Source: Neocallimastix lanati (nom. inval.) (Eukaryota > Neocallimastigomycota > Neocallimastigomycetes > Neocallimastigales > Neocallimastigaceae). From it: a stretch of 64,000 bases of DNA. The position numbers were made by a program, and so were the translations under genes. The notes beneath the pieces are model-generated. The model made no database searches, was not told the DNA's origin, and worked only from the letters and a program-made list of their open reading frames with translations. The stretch covers positions 196,001-260,000 of the forward strand of contig JACVTC010000076.1 in NCBI GenBank assembly GCA_016946835.1, written 5' to 3'. Below are positions 32,058 to 45,359 of the stretch, piece after piece; position 1 is the first letter of the stretch, and every line of letters begins with the position of its first letter.

Positions 32058-33703
32058 TGTAAAATAAAATACTTATCAAGTCTTTGTGGCTATTCTATAC
32101 TAACTTTACTACACTAATAACACTATATCCTAAACCTCTATTAATTAATTAATTATTTTCTTTTTTAATTTCTTTTATTTATTTATTTTATTTATTAACT
32201 AATTTTCAACAACCACTTAACTGGGTAACGCAGGGTCCTTTCCGGAGTTCCCACTAGCAGTTAAGGTTTTACAAACTATAATATAATTGCTTTATAAGAA
32301 AGTAACTATTCTAATAATAGTTACGAAACTAATAATAAAATTTAAATTTTCATATTACTATACGATTTTCCAACTATCGTTCAATAGTTGAAAAATTAAC
32401 TCTTTTTATACTTTTTCAAAATAAAATTTTAAATCAAAATAAATTTTAGTAAATTATATAAACATATTATTTTATATTATCAATTACATTATATAATAAA
32501 TTACATGAAATGTTATGAATTATTTTAATATAAATCCTATTTAAAACTATCTAATTTTTCTAAAATTTTCTATGAAGAAAATTTAGAGTTTAATTCATTA
32601 ATTATATGATTAAATATATTCTATCCATATATTTAATTTAAATTTTGCCAAGTTGTGAAAACCAATTTACTAAACCACAACTTGCTATTTTTATTTTTAG
32701 AATTTCTATAATTTAAAAGACAAGTAAACAAAACGGCAAGTTTTTGTAAACAAACGGAAAAGGCAATATTCCTTTAATTATTTTAATTTAACTAATTAAT
32801 GACTAATTATTTTTTAATTTATGAAGTTTAGTGATTCAAACTGAGTAATTGTTACGTAAATTCTCCAAATAATTTAGTCATAAATTTTTGAGAAAATTAT
32901 TTAAATTAATAATTTTCTCAAAAATTTATGACTAAATTATTTGGAGAATTTACATAATTATTACTCACTTTGAATCATGAAACTTGTAAATTAAAAATAA
33001 TTAGTCATGAAACTTTGTAAATTAAAAATAATTAGTCATAAATTAGTTAAATTAAAATAATCAAAGAAAAATTGCCTTTTCCGTTTGTTTACAAAAACTT
33101 GCCGTTTTGTTTATTTATTTTTAGAAATATTAGATAGTTTTAAATAGTTTTATATTAAAATAATTCATAAAATTTCATGTAATTTATTATTAAATATAAT
33201 TACAAATATATAATAATATTTTAGTTAGTTTATTACAATTTATTCAATTTAAATTTTAATTTTCAAAAAGTATAAAAAGAGTTAATTTTCAACTATTGAA
33301 CGATAGTTGGAAAATAGTATAGTTTAGAATAGTATAGTTTAGTATAGATAATATAGATAGTATAAATTTTATATTCTATTAATTAGTGTTATAACTGTTA
33401 TTAGAATAGTTATTTTTTTATAAAACAAATTTTATTTTAAATTTTATTTTGAAAATCTTAACTGCTAGTAGGCTTTCCGGTAAAGGACCCTACGGTACCC
33501 AGTTAAGTGATTGTTGATTTTTAGAATAGTTAAATTCGATAAATAAGAAATATTAATAAAAGGATTTTTTATAAAACAAAAAATTAAATTAGTTTTTAGT
33601 TTTAGTGTTTTAGTTAATAATTAATTATAGTGTTAATATAAAATAAATTGTGTAAAATAAAATAGTCTGTCCATACCGACCTAAGTTATTAGTTTATTTT
33701 ACA
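32058..33703. repeat. 1.65-kb inverted repeat (probable palindromic LTR)
   Basis: The axis is near 32904, where 32891-32920 is an almost perfect hairpin. The arms stay alignable outward for about 800 bp: TCCCACTAGCAGTTAAG at about 32248 faces CTTAACTGCTAGTAG at about 33459. Similarity is high near the axis and weaker at the ends, which are TGTAAAATAAA and TTTATTTTACA. Either the LTR of the chromovirus is a fold-back, or two LTRs are fused head to head. Confidence 0.65.
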
Positions 33704-33857
33704 ATTTTCCAACTCGTTAGATTAGTATAGCTTACCTTTGCGTAGGATAGACTAGTAATAGTAATAAGAATTTTTTTTTTTTCGAGATAATAATTAAAAA
33801 GTGGATTTAGTAATACTTTATAGTTTAATTTATAGTTTAATAAATAATAATAATAAA

Positions 33858-36800
33858 ATGAATTACATAAATATCAACAATCAACATCCAGGAGCTAGGG
33901 GAGACTTTGACGCAGCCTCTGAAGCCAGCTCCATGGAAATAGAAAATGAGGTTGGTAATAACGTCAATACCAGGGCACGCCTCATTCCGAAACCAAAAGC
34001 ATTCTCCGGAAGAAGAAACGAACTACCAGCCTTCCTTGGTCAAATTAACCGATATTTTAAGTACAATTTAGACGAAGAAGCTGCCGCTGATGACGAATTC
34101 AAGATTGATATTATAAGTAGTTATTTGGAGGGAAACGCTGCTGAATGGTTTGCTGATCTAGTTAAAGAAGAAAGTCCACTATTGGAAAACTACGAAAACT
34201 TTATTGAAGCTTTGCAGCAACGTTACAAATCCTGTGCGAGTTCAGATGTCGCGAACAGTCGACTTACCAAGACACGTAGCCAACAATTTAGAACAATAGC
34301 CGAATACTGCAATCAGTTCGAGAAAATAGCCAGAGATTCATCATTTAATGACGAAGCTAAAATCCATTTTTTCATCGAGGGTTTACCAATAAGAGAAAAA
34401 GAAAGAACCAAACTAATTTATCCTAGAATTAGAAGAATTAATGAACTAATTAATGTTGTAGCTGCTAATGCTGAAGAAGATCGTCGTGTTAACGGAAATG
34501 ATCCAATGGATATAGATCAAAGAAGAATTAGACCTTTTCGTAGGGATTTAGGATCAAGTCGTTACCAAAATAATTATCGAAGTAGCCAAAATTACAGGGA
34601 TTCTTCACCAAAGAGGTCAAACAAACCGAAGAAGTGTTTTATATGTAAGAGCACAAGCCATTTAAAGGAAAACTGTCCCAAGCAACAGGACAAAATTAGA
34701 AGAAGAGAAAGGGTCTTACAGATTAAATTGAGTGAGAAAAGTTTAGCCCACACTTACAGTGTTGTTTTTAAGTACAAAAATGGTTTTATTATGTCCGCAA
34801 TTCTAGATACTGGTTCAGATCTTAATATTATGGATAGAGCTACCGCTGATAAATACCAGATCCCAGTACAACGAATCCGCCATGAGAAAAACGTTATCGG
34901 ATTTAATGGAAATGGAACAATTCGTTATGAAACCATTCCATTAACTATGGTCATGGGTCAACACACCGAAACCATTCAATTTTACATTTACAGTTTACCA
35001 AAAGGAATTTCGGTTATTTTGGGAAATCCATGGTTGAAGAAGCATTGCCCAACAATTGAATTTGATAAAGGTAATATCAGATTCAGTTCCCAATACTGCA
35101 AGAGAAATTGTTGTGCCACCGCTGAAGATATTATGAGAAGAACAACTGAAGAAAAGAAGAAAAAAGATGAAATCCGCCGAAGTAAGATACAATTAGCTAG
35201 AGAAATTATTAATAATTATAATAATGTATTAGATAGTTTAGATAAAAATAATGTTAAAAAATTAGTCGATAATAAAAATAAATTATGTAGTAAAAAATCA
35301 CGTAATATAAAGGCTATTATGAAAAAAGCCTTAGTTAAAAAAGAAAAATGTATTAAAAGAAAAGAATTAAATAAAGGAAAATTTGAAAATTATGCTTTCT
35401 GTTATGTTTTAAAAAATGAAAATAAAGATAAAAGTGTTATTAAATGTGATTATAATAATGGAAGTAAAAATGAAATTAAAAGTGAAAACAATTACGGAAT
35501 TAATGAAAGTGTTAAAGAAAATAAAAGTTTGGAAAGAATACCAAAACAATATGAGGAATTTAAAAATGTGTTTGATGAACAAGAGTATAACGAATTACCA
35601 CCACATCGTCCATACGACTGTAAAATTAGATTAAAGGATGATGTAGACTTATTTTATGGACCATTATATCCATTAACGGAAGAAGAACGTGAAGCTTTAA
35701 AAGAATATATCAAAGAAAATTTAGAAAAAGGCTTCATTAGACCTTCAACATCTCCTGCTGATGCTCCAATTTTATTCGTTAGAAAAAAGGATGGAAGTTT
35801 AAGACTCTGTGTCGATTATCGAAGACTTAATGAAAATACTATAAGGGATTCCTATCCACTCCCTTTAATCACCGAGCTTTTTGACAGATTGAGAGAAGCT
35901 AAGTATTTTACTAAGTTAGATTTAAAATCAGCTTATAACCTGGTAAGAATACGTGAAGGTGATGAATATAAAACAGCATTTAGAACAAGATATGGTCATT
36001 TCGAATATCTTGTTATGCCATTTGGTTTGAAGAATGCTCCAGCAACTTTCCAACACTTTGTTAATGACGTTTTAGGAGAATACTTAGATGAATTTGCTTT
36101 TGCCTATATCGATGATATACTTATTTATTCTGAGACATTAGAAGAACACCGTACACATGTTAAGAAAATACTTAAGAAATTACAAGAAAGTGGTCTTTAT
36201 GCAAAATTAAGTAAATGTGAATTTGAAGTTCGAAAAACAACTTTTTTAGGACATATTATTTCGGATAAAGGAATTTCTATGGATCCAGACAAAGTTAAAT
36301 CGATTTTAGAATGGCCAGTACCAACTACCGTGAAGGAAGTACAATCATTCGTAGGTTTATGTAATTATTACAGAAGATTCATCCCAAACTTTGCTAAAAT
36401 TGCTAAGCCGTTACACAACTTAACAAGAAAAGATGTTAAATATGAATGAACTGAAGAATGTTCTGCCGCATTCGAAACTTTAAAGAAACTCTTTACAAAA
36501 GAACCAATACTTGTTCATGCAGATCCAGATTTACCATTTATAGTCGAAACGGATGCTAGTAACTTTGCAATTGGTGCTGTATTATCTCAAAGACAAAAAT
36601 ATACAAACGTATTACATCCAATTTGTTACTATTCAAGAGGTTTAACAAAATCTGAAAAAAATTATCCAATATATGACAAGGAATTATTAGCTGTCAAGTG
36701 TGCGTTACAAGAATGGAGACATTACTTAGAAGGGGCTAAGCATCAATTTACAATTTATACCGATCATAAAAATTTAACTTTTCCACGTAAACCTGAATTG

Positions 36801-38483
36801 CTATCTCAACGCCAAATAAGATGGAACTTATTCTTGTCTCGATTTGATTACAAAATACAATATAGACCAGGAAAAGAAGGTGGAAAACCAGATGCTTTTT
36901 CGAGAAGACCAGATTATGAAGATCAAGAAATAGAAGATGAAAAAGAAACTTCAACTTGTCTTACAATACAAAAAGCTACAGAAGATTTATGTTTAGTTGC
37001 AATTCAAGGAAATTTAAAAGATGAATTAATAAAGGAAATTAAAGACGATGAAGTTATGCAAGAATTAATCAAGATCAAAAAAAGAGAATCTACTTCTAAT
37101 AATAAATATAAAAATAAAATGAAAGACTTTACTATTGACGAAGAAGGTTTATTATTATATAAAGGTTTAATTTTCGTTCCAAAGAAGATGAGAAATATTA
37201 TCATTGCTATTCATCATGATAATCCAGTTCAAGGTCATTTTGGTATTCTCAAAACCAAAGAAATTATAAGTAGAAATTTTGTTTGGTTTAAGATGACTTC
37301 CGATATTGTTAAATATATCGCATCATGCAAAACATGTGCTCAAGTAAAAGATGATCGCCACCGTCCTTATGGATTACTTCAACCTCTTCCTACTCCAAAA
37401 AGACCATGGTCCTCAGTTTCAATGGATTTTATAACTGATTTACCTAAGTCAAGAGACAAAACAGTTATAATGGTCGTAGTTGATAGATTAACAAAGATGG
37501 CTCACTTTATTCCATTTAGAAGTATACCTACTGCTCAAATCGCTGCTGATGTATTTTTTAGAGAAGTTTTTCGTTTACACGGATTACCAGAAGATATTAC
37601 TTCCGATAGAGGATCTCAATTCACCTCTGAATTCTGGCAAAGACTTTGTAGTTTATTAGATATTAATCATAATTTATCAAGTGCACATCACCCTCAAACC
37701 GATGGACAAACCGAAAGAGTAAATGGAATCTTAGAACAATTCTTAAGATGCTATATCAATAAAAGAAAAAATAATTGGATAGATATTTTACCTTATGCTG
37801 AATTTGCTTATAACAACACGTTACATCAATCAATTAATCAAAGCCTATTTTTTGCTAATTTTGGTTTTAATCCTAAGTTTAACCCAGTTATACCTGCTGA
37901 TAGTAGAAATTCTAGTGTCACAAATCATGCTAATCAAATTCAAAAGAATATGATATTTTTGAAGAGGAACTTAGAAAAAGCTAAAGAAAGATATAAGAAA
38001 AATGCTGATTGTTTAAGACTAATTGGTCCTAAACTCAAAGTAGGTGATTTAGTATGGCTTAAAAGACCCGATTTGCTTCCTAAAGGTCCAGCTAAGTTAA
38101 CAAATAGAAAACTCGGTCCTTTTAAAATTATTGAAAAAACAGGCCCTGTTTCTTATAAATTAGAATTGCCTGATACTATTAAGTGCCATAATGTTTTCCA
38201 TATTTCAAACCTAGAACCTTACAATGAAAGAGAATTTGATGAATCAAGTACAAGTACTAACACTCGAATTACTTCGATCGCTACTGATACTGAAGGAAAG
38301 GAACCTTTGAAGATTGTTGCCGCTAAAGTTGTTAACAATAAACCTCTTTACTTTATGTTATGGAAAGGACTTCCAGCTACTGAATGCACTTGGTTGTCTG
38401 AAGAAGAAATCTCCGATCCTCAATTAGTTCAAGAGTTCAATAGAACTAATAGAGTTTATAAGTCGCTCAGGGGCTCGACTTAA
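33858..38483 (+). CDS. gag-pol: Gag-Pol of the chromodomain Ty3/gypsy element
   Basis: Gag and Pol share one frame, as in Tf1-like chromoviruses. The start is the ATG at 33858 (AAAATG); an upstream in-frame GTG at 33801 is ignored. Order: capsid region ([20 protein letters not shown]), CCHC knuckle [14 protein letters not shown], protease [12 protein letters not shown], a basic linker, reverse transcriptase ([33 protein letters not shown]), RNase H ([19 protein letters not shown]), integrase ([37 protein letters not shown]). After the GPF-type module comes a C-terminal chromodomain ([20 protein letters not shown]). The region is about 1540 codons and carries about one break. Confidence 0.85.
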
Positions 38484-38545
38484 ACAGAGGGGCATGTAAA
38501 ATATTTAATAATTTGAATACGTATTTAAATGTAATGTAATGTAAA

Positions 38546-41500
38546 TTATTGTGGATAAAAATGTTTAGAACTAATATGAGAAGGTAAGCGAGACAAGGCA
38601 TCTGCAAAGACGTTATTTTTACCTTTTTCGTAAATTAAGTTAACTCTAAACTCATTAAAAATTGAAATCCACCTGAAATGTCGATCTTTGCTGGGAATAC
38701 TATTGTAAAAAAAACCAACCAAAGGTTTGTGGTCAGTATAAATATTGACTGGAAAAGGAGAAGCCGCAATGTAAGAGCGAAACTTCTTTAAAGCAAAGAT
38801 AACCGCAATACCTTCTTTTTTGGTAATAGAGTAGCGGATTTCAGCATCTTTTAAACAGCGACTTACACAATAGATGGGGAATTCTATGTTAGAATCGTCT
38901 TGGACTTGTAACAAAACAGCACCAACAGCATAAGAGGATGCATCAGAACGTATGATCAGTGGGCTGTGTGGATCTGGGTATTTCAAGACCAAATTTGAGC
39001 AAATGACATTTTTAAGATTATTAAAGGTATCAGTAAGGATGTTTGTCCAGTGAAATGGTTTTTTTGGACTAGTGAGTTTATATAAGCATTTAGAAATGCC
39101 TGCAAAATTTGGGATAAATTTTCGGTAATAACTGACGAGGCCTAGAAAGGAACGTAGTTGAGTAACGTCTTTAGGAGTATTCCTGGAGGCTATTGCAAGA
39201 ACTTTAGAGGTCATAGGCTTAATGCCCTCTCTGGTGAGCATGTGGCCAAGAACTTCAACTGAACGTTTACAGAACGAACACTTTTCGAGGTTTATAGAGA
39301 ATTTATTATCTCTTAAAATGGTAAATAATTTTTCTAAGTCTTTGAGATGCTGTTCAAATGTTGGAGAGTAGACGAGAATGTCATCCATATATACAAAAAA
39401 ACAAACATCTATAAGTGGCATAAGAATACGATTCATCTCCCGTTGGAAAGTAGCAGGAGCGTTAGTGAGTCCAAATGGCATTACTAAGAAATTGAAATTT
39501 CCAAACTTAGTAGTGAATGCCGTTTTCTCAACATCTTTAGGGTTCATTGGAATTTGATGGAATCCTGAGAATAGATCGATAGAAGAGAAAAACCTAGCTC
39601 CGTGGACCGATTCTAAAAGTTCGTCAATGAAGGGAAGAGATTATGCATCTTTTATAGTAATTTGGTTAAGTCTACGATAATCGACACACATACGCCATTT
39701 ACCATTTTTTTTGCGTACTAGTATGACTGGGAATGACCAAGGTGAATGTGACGTTTCGATTATTCGTGCTTTAATAATTTAACAATTTCATCTTTGAGGG
39801 CCTTGGATTGCTATAGTGAGATTTTATAGGGTCTTAATTTGATCGGGTTTTCATTAGTAAGTTCTATGGTATGCGGTTCAGCTTTAGCAATGGATACATC
39901 ATCAATAGAGTTTATAAGTACATCTTTATACTTATCAATAAGCTTCTTAATTTTTCTGTTATCAATTTTCCTAAGTTCGATACCATCATCAGGAAGTTCA
40001 GAATAAACGGTGAATTCATTAGAATTACTATAAATAGAGATTCTAAATAATCTATTTGATGTAATGATATTAGTTGGATGTGCTACCAGTACTGGGTTGG
40101 TGTCTGTTTTCATGTACAGGGCGTCATCATCGGGATCAACGAACAAACGATAATCTTTGTGAACTTGTCATCCTCTGATAATATCATAAGAAGGATCGTT
40201 GTCATCCAATATATAAAATGGAGCATTAATGACAAGGTTTTTAAATTTTAAGCTTAAATTTATAACTTGATTAGTAGAGGTCTTATTCTTTCCAGGGACT
40301 TTGAAATAATTTCTTTCAAGGATTTGGACTTTACGATTTTTGGCGATTAATTCGAAAAAGGACTTGTTGATAATGTTTACTTCTGCTCCAGTATCTACTA
40401 GCACCTTCACGACATGTTTATTAATAGAACCAATAACAGCGGCAATATTAGCTTTATTTATTAAATTTATTCTTTTTGTGTTAAGGTCACTTAAATCGGG
40501 TTCAACTATTTTTTCATTTTCAAGAGTGGTACTTTTGTAATCAGTGTTAATATTTTTAAGAATGTTTAAAAGAAAATCGGAGTCATTCTCATCAAGATTT
40601 GTATGGTGAACTGCATTGATTTTTCTAATATCTTTAGGATTTAATTTTAAACCCTTAATACATAAACGTCTTAATAGGGGGCTAACGGCAAATAGTTGAG
40701 CAAAAGTTATTCCGGCATTTGAATTGTTGAGGGCTTCAAAGAGGTCATATTCCTTCTTGTTATCATGTATAAGAATAATTCTAAGGAAGTCATAATAATA
40801 TTTCTTTGTAGCGTTGTTATTGATTTCCATGTCTGGAACGTCTATTTCAACCTCCTCATTCTTATTAGTAGAATCCAGACCAATTCTTCTCTTATTTCTT
40901 TCTTCTTTATTCTTTTTCTTAGCTGAAGAAATATTTTTCTCGGCAATAACAGAAGTGTCTAAAATTTCTAATTTATTGGAGTTGTTCTTATGAGGAATTT
41001 TACCATTTTGGTTCCATTGATATACTTCTTGATCTGATTTTTCTTGTTGAGCTTTCAGTTGAGTAGCTTTGGTATTTATAGGAGTAGCATTTTCCATAAG
41101 TCTCTTTTTGGAGAAAGTATATTGTTCATTTTTGTTTATTTTGTTAGTATCGGAGTGTTTTCGTTTGATACCATATAAAAGATTGTTATTATCTTGGATG
41201 CTGGTTGAATTTACTAAATCTTCCTGTGGAGAATTGTAATTATTTGATTTTTCTTCGGATTCATCTGTAGATGAAATGGTATCAGACTCAGGGGCCTCTG
41301 GATAATTATGGTAATAGTTATCTTTGGATTTTTCACCATGATGATCTGCAGTTGCCTTATGATTATTATGTTCGTTGTTGTTTCTATATGCAAAGGAACT
41401 ATCAATTTTGTTTATACGTCGGGAAGATTGAGAACTTCCCTTTATTAATTTAAATGTTTTTGATATTGGATTATGGTAGCTATTGCTTTGTTCTGATCGG

Positions 41501-42140
41501 ACATTTCATTAGGGCAAAATCTTTCTTCATGTCCCTTCTAGATCAGATTCTTGAATATCCTTGTTTACTTTCTTTCGATCTTTCTCAACTTTATTGAATT
41601 TATCTTCTGATAAGTTATTCTGTTTCCTTCTGATGAAGCTTCTTCTTTTAGGTATTCTGTTAAATTGTGTACTATCGTATTCATTATCGCTTACATAAGG
41701 TTCAATAGTTTCTTCGACCTTCAATGCAATATCGTATGCATCTTTTAATGATTTTGGTTGCTTGGTCAATAGCGCTTTAAAAACAGGGGTTCTCTTCTTA
41801 CAAGCTTTTTTATATTAGAATATCAATCTTTCTTCATTTGGCTTGTCTATTTCGGATATTTCTAATAATAATTCTTTAAATATTTTATTAAACTCTTTAA
41901 CGGAGTATTTACTAATTTTTAAAGCTTCGAGTTTATGTAAATTAGCGTTCGATATTTTGCTATTACTGAATGGTTCCCCTATTTTTGAAATAAAATCGGA
42001 AAGTGATAGGTCTTTATTTTCGTAATATATATCAATATTACGATCTTTAGTTTTGCCATTGGTAGCTAGTATCACGATTTTCTTTTTTTCTTTTTCTGAA
42101 AGAGATAAATCTTCGAAGATATCTTCTACTTCCATCTTCC
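38546..42140 (-). mobile_element. Ty3/gypsy fossil on the minus strand (gag to RNase H)
   Basis: Reads right to left. The gag region is about 42135-41460 (coat-like helices; no clear knuckle kept). A slippery site and hairpin lie at 41454-41421. A basic linker and pepsin-like protease follow (LVDTGAEVNII, about 40360), then reverse transcriptase (MPFGLTNAPATFQREMNRIL, VYMDDILVYS) and RNase H (IIRSDASSYAVGAVLLQ, VFADALSRLP), ending at 38546. No integrase or LTR is attached on the left, where the chromovirus begins. Several breaks. Base composition is less AT-rich than in elements 1-3. Related to them but a separate, older family. Confidence 0.8.
41421..41454 (-). other. -1 frameshift site in the minus-strand gypsy fossil
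   Basis: On the minus strand TTTAAAT (41454-41448) is followed at once by TAA. After 7 nt GGGAAG (41440-41435) pairs perfectly with CTTCCC (41426-41421) around an 8-nt loop. Same design as in elements 1 and 3: slippery heptamer, stop, GGGA-type hairpin. Confidence 0.7.
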
Positions 42141-42179
42141 ACAGAAAGAATTTAGTATCTCTTCCTCCTAGAGCGGCAA

Positions 42180-42610
42180 TTTAAAATCATTGAAAAATAT
42201 AAAAACATGTAAATATTTCTTTTAAATTATTCTTTATTATTAATAATTTCAATAAATGATTTATATATTTTATTAGTTTATTAATAATCAAATTATGATT
42301 ATTAATAAATTCAATAAATTATTTTATATAGTCTATTAGTTGTTAATAATCAAATTTTTATTATTAAAATTTAAATAAATTATTATAAATAATAAATATT
42401 TTATTTTATTATTTTATTAGTTTTAATAGTTATTTATCTTTTATTAATTTAAATAAAATTAATAATTAAATAAATAAAGATTAATATTAAAGTAAAATAA
42501 TCTTTTTAATAAAACAAATTTTGTGTTCTAATAAAACATATTTATTTTAAATTTCTTAAATTTTTCTTAAATTTTTCTTAGTATTTATACGCTTATTCAC
42601 TTCTACAAAA
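42180..42610 (+). repeat. LTR-like AT-rich block similar to 6217-6480
   Basis: The stretch beginning AAATATAAAAACATGTAAATATTTC resembles 6220-6310 closely and keeps similar spacing for several hundred bases, so it is probably the R-U5 half of the same LTR family. It lies directly behind the gag start of the minus-strand fossil but points the other way, so it is not that element's own LTR. Confidence 0.45.
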
Positions 42611-42659
42611 TTTAATTTTTGTAGATTAACCCTAGAGTTTACCGTAGGGTTGTGATAGG

Positions 42660-44230
42660 TTATTCAAGGGATGTGGTAAAAATTTCCGTAGGGTTGTGAT
42701 TTATTTTATAGTAAATTTTCGATTCATAAATATTAAATATAGGATACATATTTGGAAACGACCAACTGGAAAGGTCCAGGCAAAAGTAAATTTGTTCTGG
42801 GTAAAATCCGGTAATTTTAAAAGGACCATAGCGTCGAGATTGTAGCTTATAAAATGGGAGTGGGTTGAAGTTGGCTGGTTTCAACCAGACTAGGTGAATC
42901 CAAAAGGCATTACTGTATATTCAAAATGTCCATATTTAATGCGAAAGGTGGTTGTAAATTCTTATAAGGTTATAAGCGCCTTTTAAGTCAAGCTTTCTAA
43001 AAATTTTCGAGCTTTTCGTAACCTTGAAAAACAACAATGATTAAATAGAGTGGGTAGGAATTCTGTAGGGTTTGCTGATTTAATTTTTGATAGTCAATAC
43101 ATCAGCGGAGTTCCCCATTTTTCTTACTTTGGAATAGGACTGGGTGCTCAGCAGGAGTGATAGATCTTTTAATAAATCCGATAGCTAGGTTGTCCTTTAG
43201 ATATTTTTGTATTTCCTCGTCCTTTTCTTTAAAAGAAATTTTTTTTCTTATTTTAAAGATAGTTACTTGGTTGATCCTGCATATGGCTCGTGATAATTCT
43301 TGCTGGTTTAAGTTTCTCCTAAAGAATTTTCGGAGGGTAGTCCTGGTAACTCAGGTTGAAATTGATTTCCACTGGCTGAATTTTGACCTAGAGAATTTCC
43401 GGAGGGTTGAGAGCATAGTGTTACAATAGATTTATATCTTTTGGTTTTGTAAGTAGTTATTACAATCCTTTACTGGTCTTTTTAAATTTACACCTTCGTT
43501 AGCAGCGATGGTCATAGGGCAAGTCTTCTTTTCCGTAATGTAATCTAGGCGTTTTTTCCAGACTATATTTGTTGTACCTTTTCCCTGGTCATCGTAGTGG
43601 CTGTAAATTTTATGTTTTTCTAGGAAGTTTTGACCTAAAAGTATAATATGATCGAAATGTTTTGCTATATTAAAGCAAGTGTTAAATATGAATGGCTGAA
43701 CTTTTTTATTATTGGAGCCCTTCACCACGTGAGGAATACTGATACTTACCTGGTCAGTTATGGTACATAGGGTTGGCTCGTTTCCTATTACCTTTACTGA
43801 TGTAAATTTTTCTTTTCATTTTTAATTCTTGAACCAATTTTCAAGGGATAATATTTATACTAGAACATGGATCCAAGTAAATTAAAATTTCTTTGCATCT
43901 TGTTTGGACCCCAACAAAGCAGAAACTAGAGTTCGATTGTCCTGGCGACTGTCCCTTTTTTCTAACTTCTCATCGTAGTACCTTCTCTGGTCAATGTCAT
44001 AACGAATCAGGCAGTGAGTTAGGTCTTTCAGGGTGATCTTAGTAGGGTTGTCAGACTCTTGATTCATAAATTCATTCTGTACCAATGGAAGAACCTGATA
44101 ATTTAGGATACCTTTTCTTTGTTCCTCCGTATAACCGATTGCCCTGGTAAGTTGGTTGAATTCAGTAAGGTAGTCATAAACCTTACCCTATTCATGTTTC
44201 AGTATGAGGAGCTTTGATTTCAAAAGCCTT
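42660..44230 (-). mobile_element. Second Ty3/gypsy fossil on the minus strand
   Basis: From right to left: a gag-like piece (about 44200-43880, ITLKDLTHCLIRYDIDQRRY), a protease-like piece (about 43728-43432, HIILLGQNFLEKH), and a short reverse-transcriptase start (about 43240-43100, EIQKYLKDNLAIGFIKRS). Last is a scrap of the integrase C-terminal module (about 42880-42750, SRRYGPFKITGFYPE). Much of pol is gone and breaks are numerous, so this is an old copy. The motifs are closer to Tf1-like elements than to elements 1-3. Confidence 0.65.
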
Positions 44231-44389
44231 GTCTTATTGATAAAAATTTTCAATCTAAAAAAGTTAAATCAACGAAATTACAAAATAATTTTTAACCCTC
44301 ATCACCTCAAACCATTCTCACCCATTTTACGACGATCATAATAATAAAGTCATTATCACATTATCATATTCGAATAACTCATTTAAACT

Positions 44390-45035
44390 TTTAATGTCTA
44401 CACATCCACCGCTCCAAAAGGATATTGAAAAAATCCATACTAAAAATGAAATTAATTACATGAATATGGAAATTCAAGATAAATTTAACTTATGGCATAT
44501 ACATTTAGCCATTTCAATATTGAAACAATAACACAAATTATTAAATATTAATGTACCACTAAAATGTCCATTATATATTCAATCGAAAATTAAAAATAAA
44601 TATTTCCCAAAAGAGATCATAAGTTACACCACATATTCGAACTCATTCGCATGGATTTAGTGGTACCACTACCAGAATCTATTTATGGTAATAAATATCT
44701 CTTTACTATATTAAATGATTTCTTAAGATATGGCTGGATATTATTCTTAAAAGTAAAAGTGATACATATTCTACATTTTATAATTGATTCTATAATATAA
44801 AAAATATATATAATATCAGAATAAAGCATATTTGTTCAGATAATGGAACTTAATTCTCCTTCCAATATGGTATCCAACATCAACTAACTATGCCATATAA
44901 CTCCAACAAAATGGAAAAGATGAACTCTTCAATGGGACTTTAATCAACTGAGCTAAAACTCTTCTAAACGATGCTAAACTAAATCACCAATTTTTGCATG
45001 ATGCTCTCCTACTATTCATTATTTCTTTTCTGACT
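44390..45035 (+). mobile_element. Ty1/copia fossil: pre-integrase and integrase core
   Basis: Plus-strand pieces read LWHIHLAHFN-like (the H..C zinc part before the integrase), then FELIRMDLVVPLPESIYGNK and IKHICSDNGT, the copia-type integrase core. Many breaks and no LTRs nearby. Old. Confidence 0.6.
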
Positions 45036-45359
45036 GTTTTTTTATATGTATAATATTTCAAATCCATCCTATCTTAATAAAATTTTGTTTCTTCCATTAA
45101 AAATTATTCTATCAATTTTTTTAAAAAAGTATATATAAATCTTCTGAAAATCATTAAACATTTATAAAAATAAAAATTAGTATACTCATATTTATAACAT
45201 AAAGGAAAGGTAAAAATCTAAAAAAATATATATATTCTTCATATCTATTTATTTTATTTTAAAGTTGGATAATAATTTTAAATTTAATAGTAGATATAAT
45301 ATATGTATTCTAATCAGTATAAAATAAACTTTATTTCTATTGCCATTATTTTCTCTTTA

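Larger units (their letters stand above)
32058..38545 (+). mobile_element. Chromodomain Ty3/gypsy element (chromovirus), nearly whole
   Basis: It enters an element 3 type LTR after its first 14 bases. The left LTR candidate is 32058-33703, TGTAAAATAAA...TTTATTTTACA, and is itself an inverted repeat of about 1.65 kb. Gag-pol is 33858-38483. The purine tract AGAGGGGCA (38486-38494) is followed by TGTAAAAT, the start of a right LTR of which only a short part is seen before minus-strand gypsy sequence begins. Codon use is less A/T-driven than in element 1. About one break in the coding region. The integrase ends in a chromodomain, which in this clade directs insertion to marked chromatin. It is clearly a different lineage from elements 1-3. 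Confidence 0.8.
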
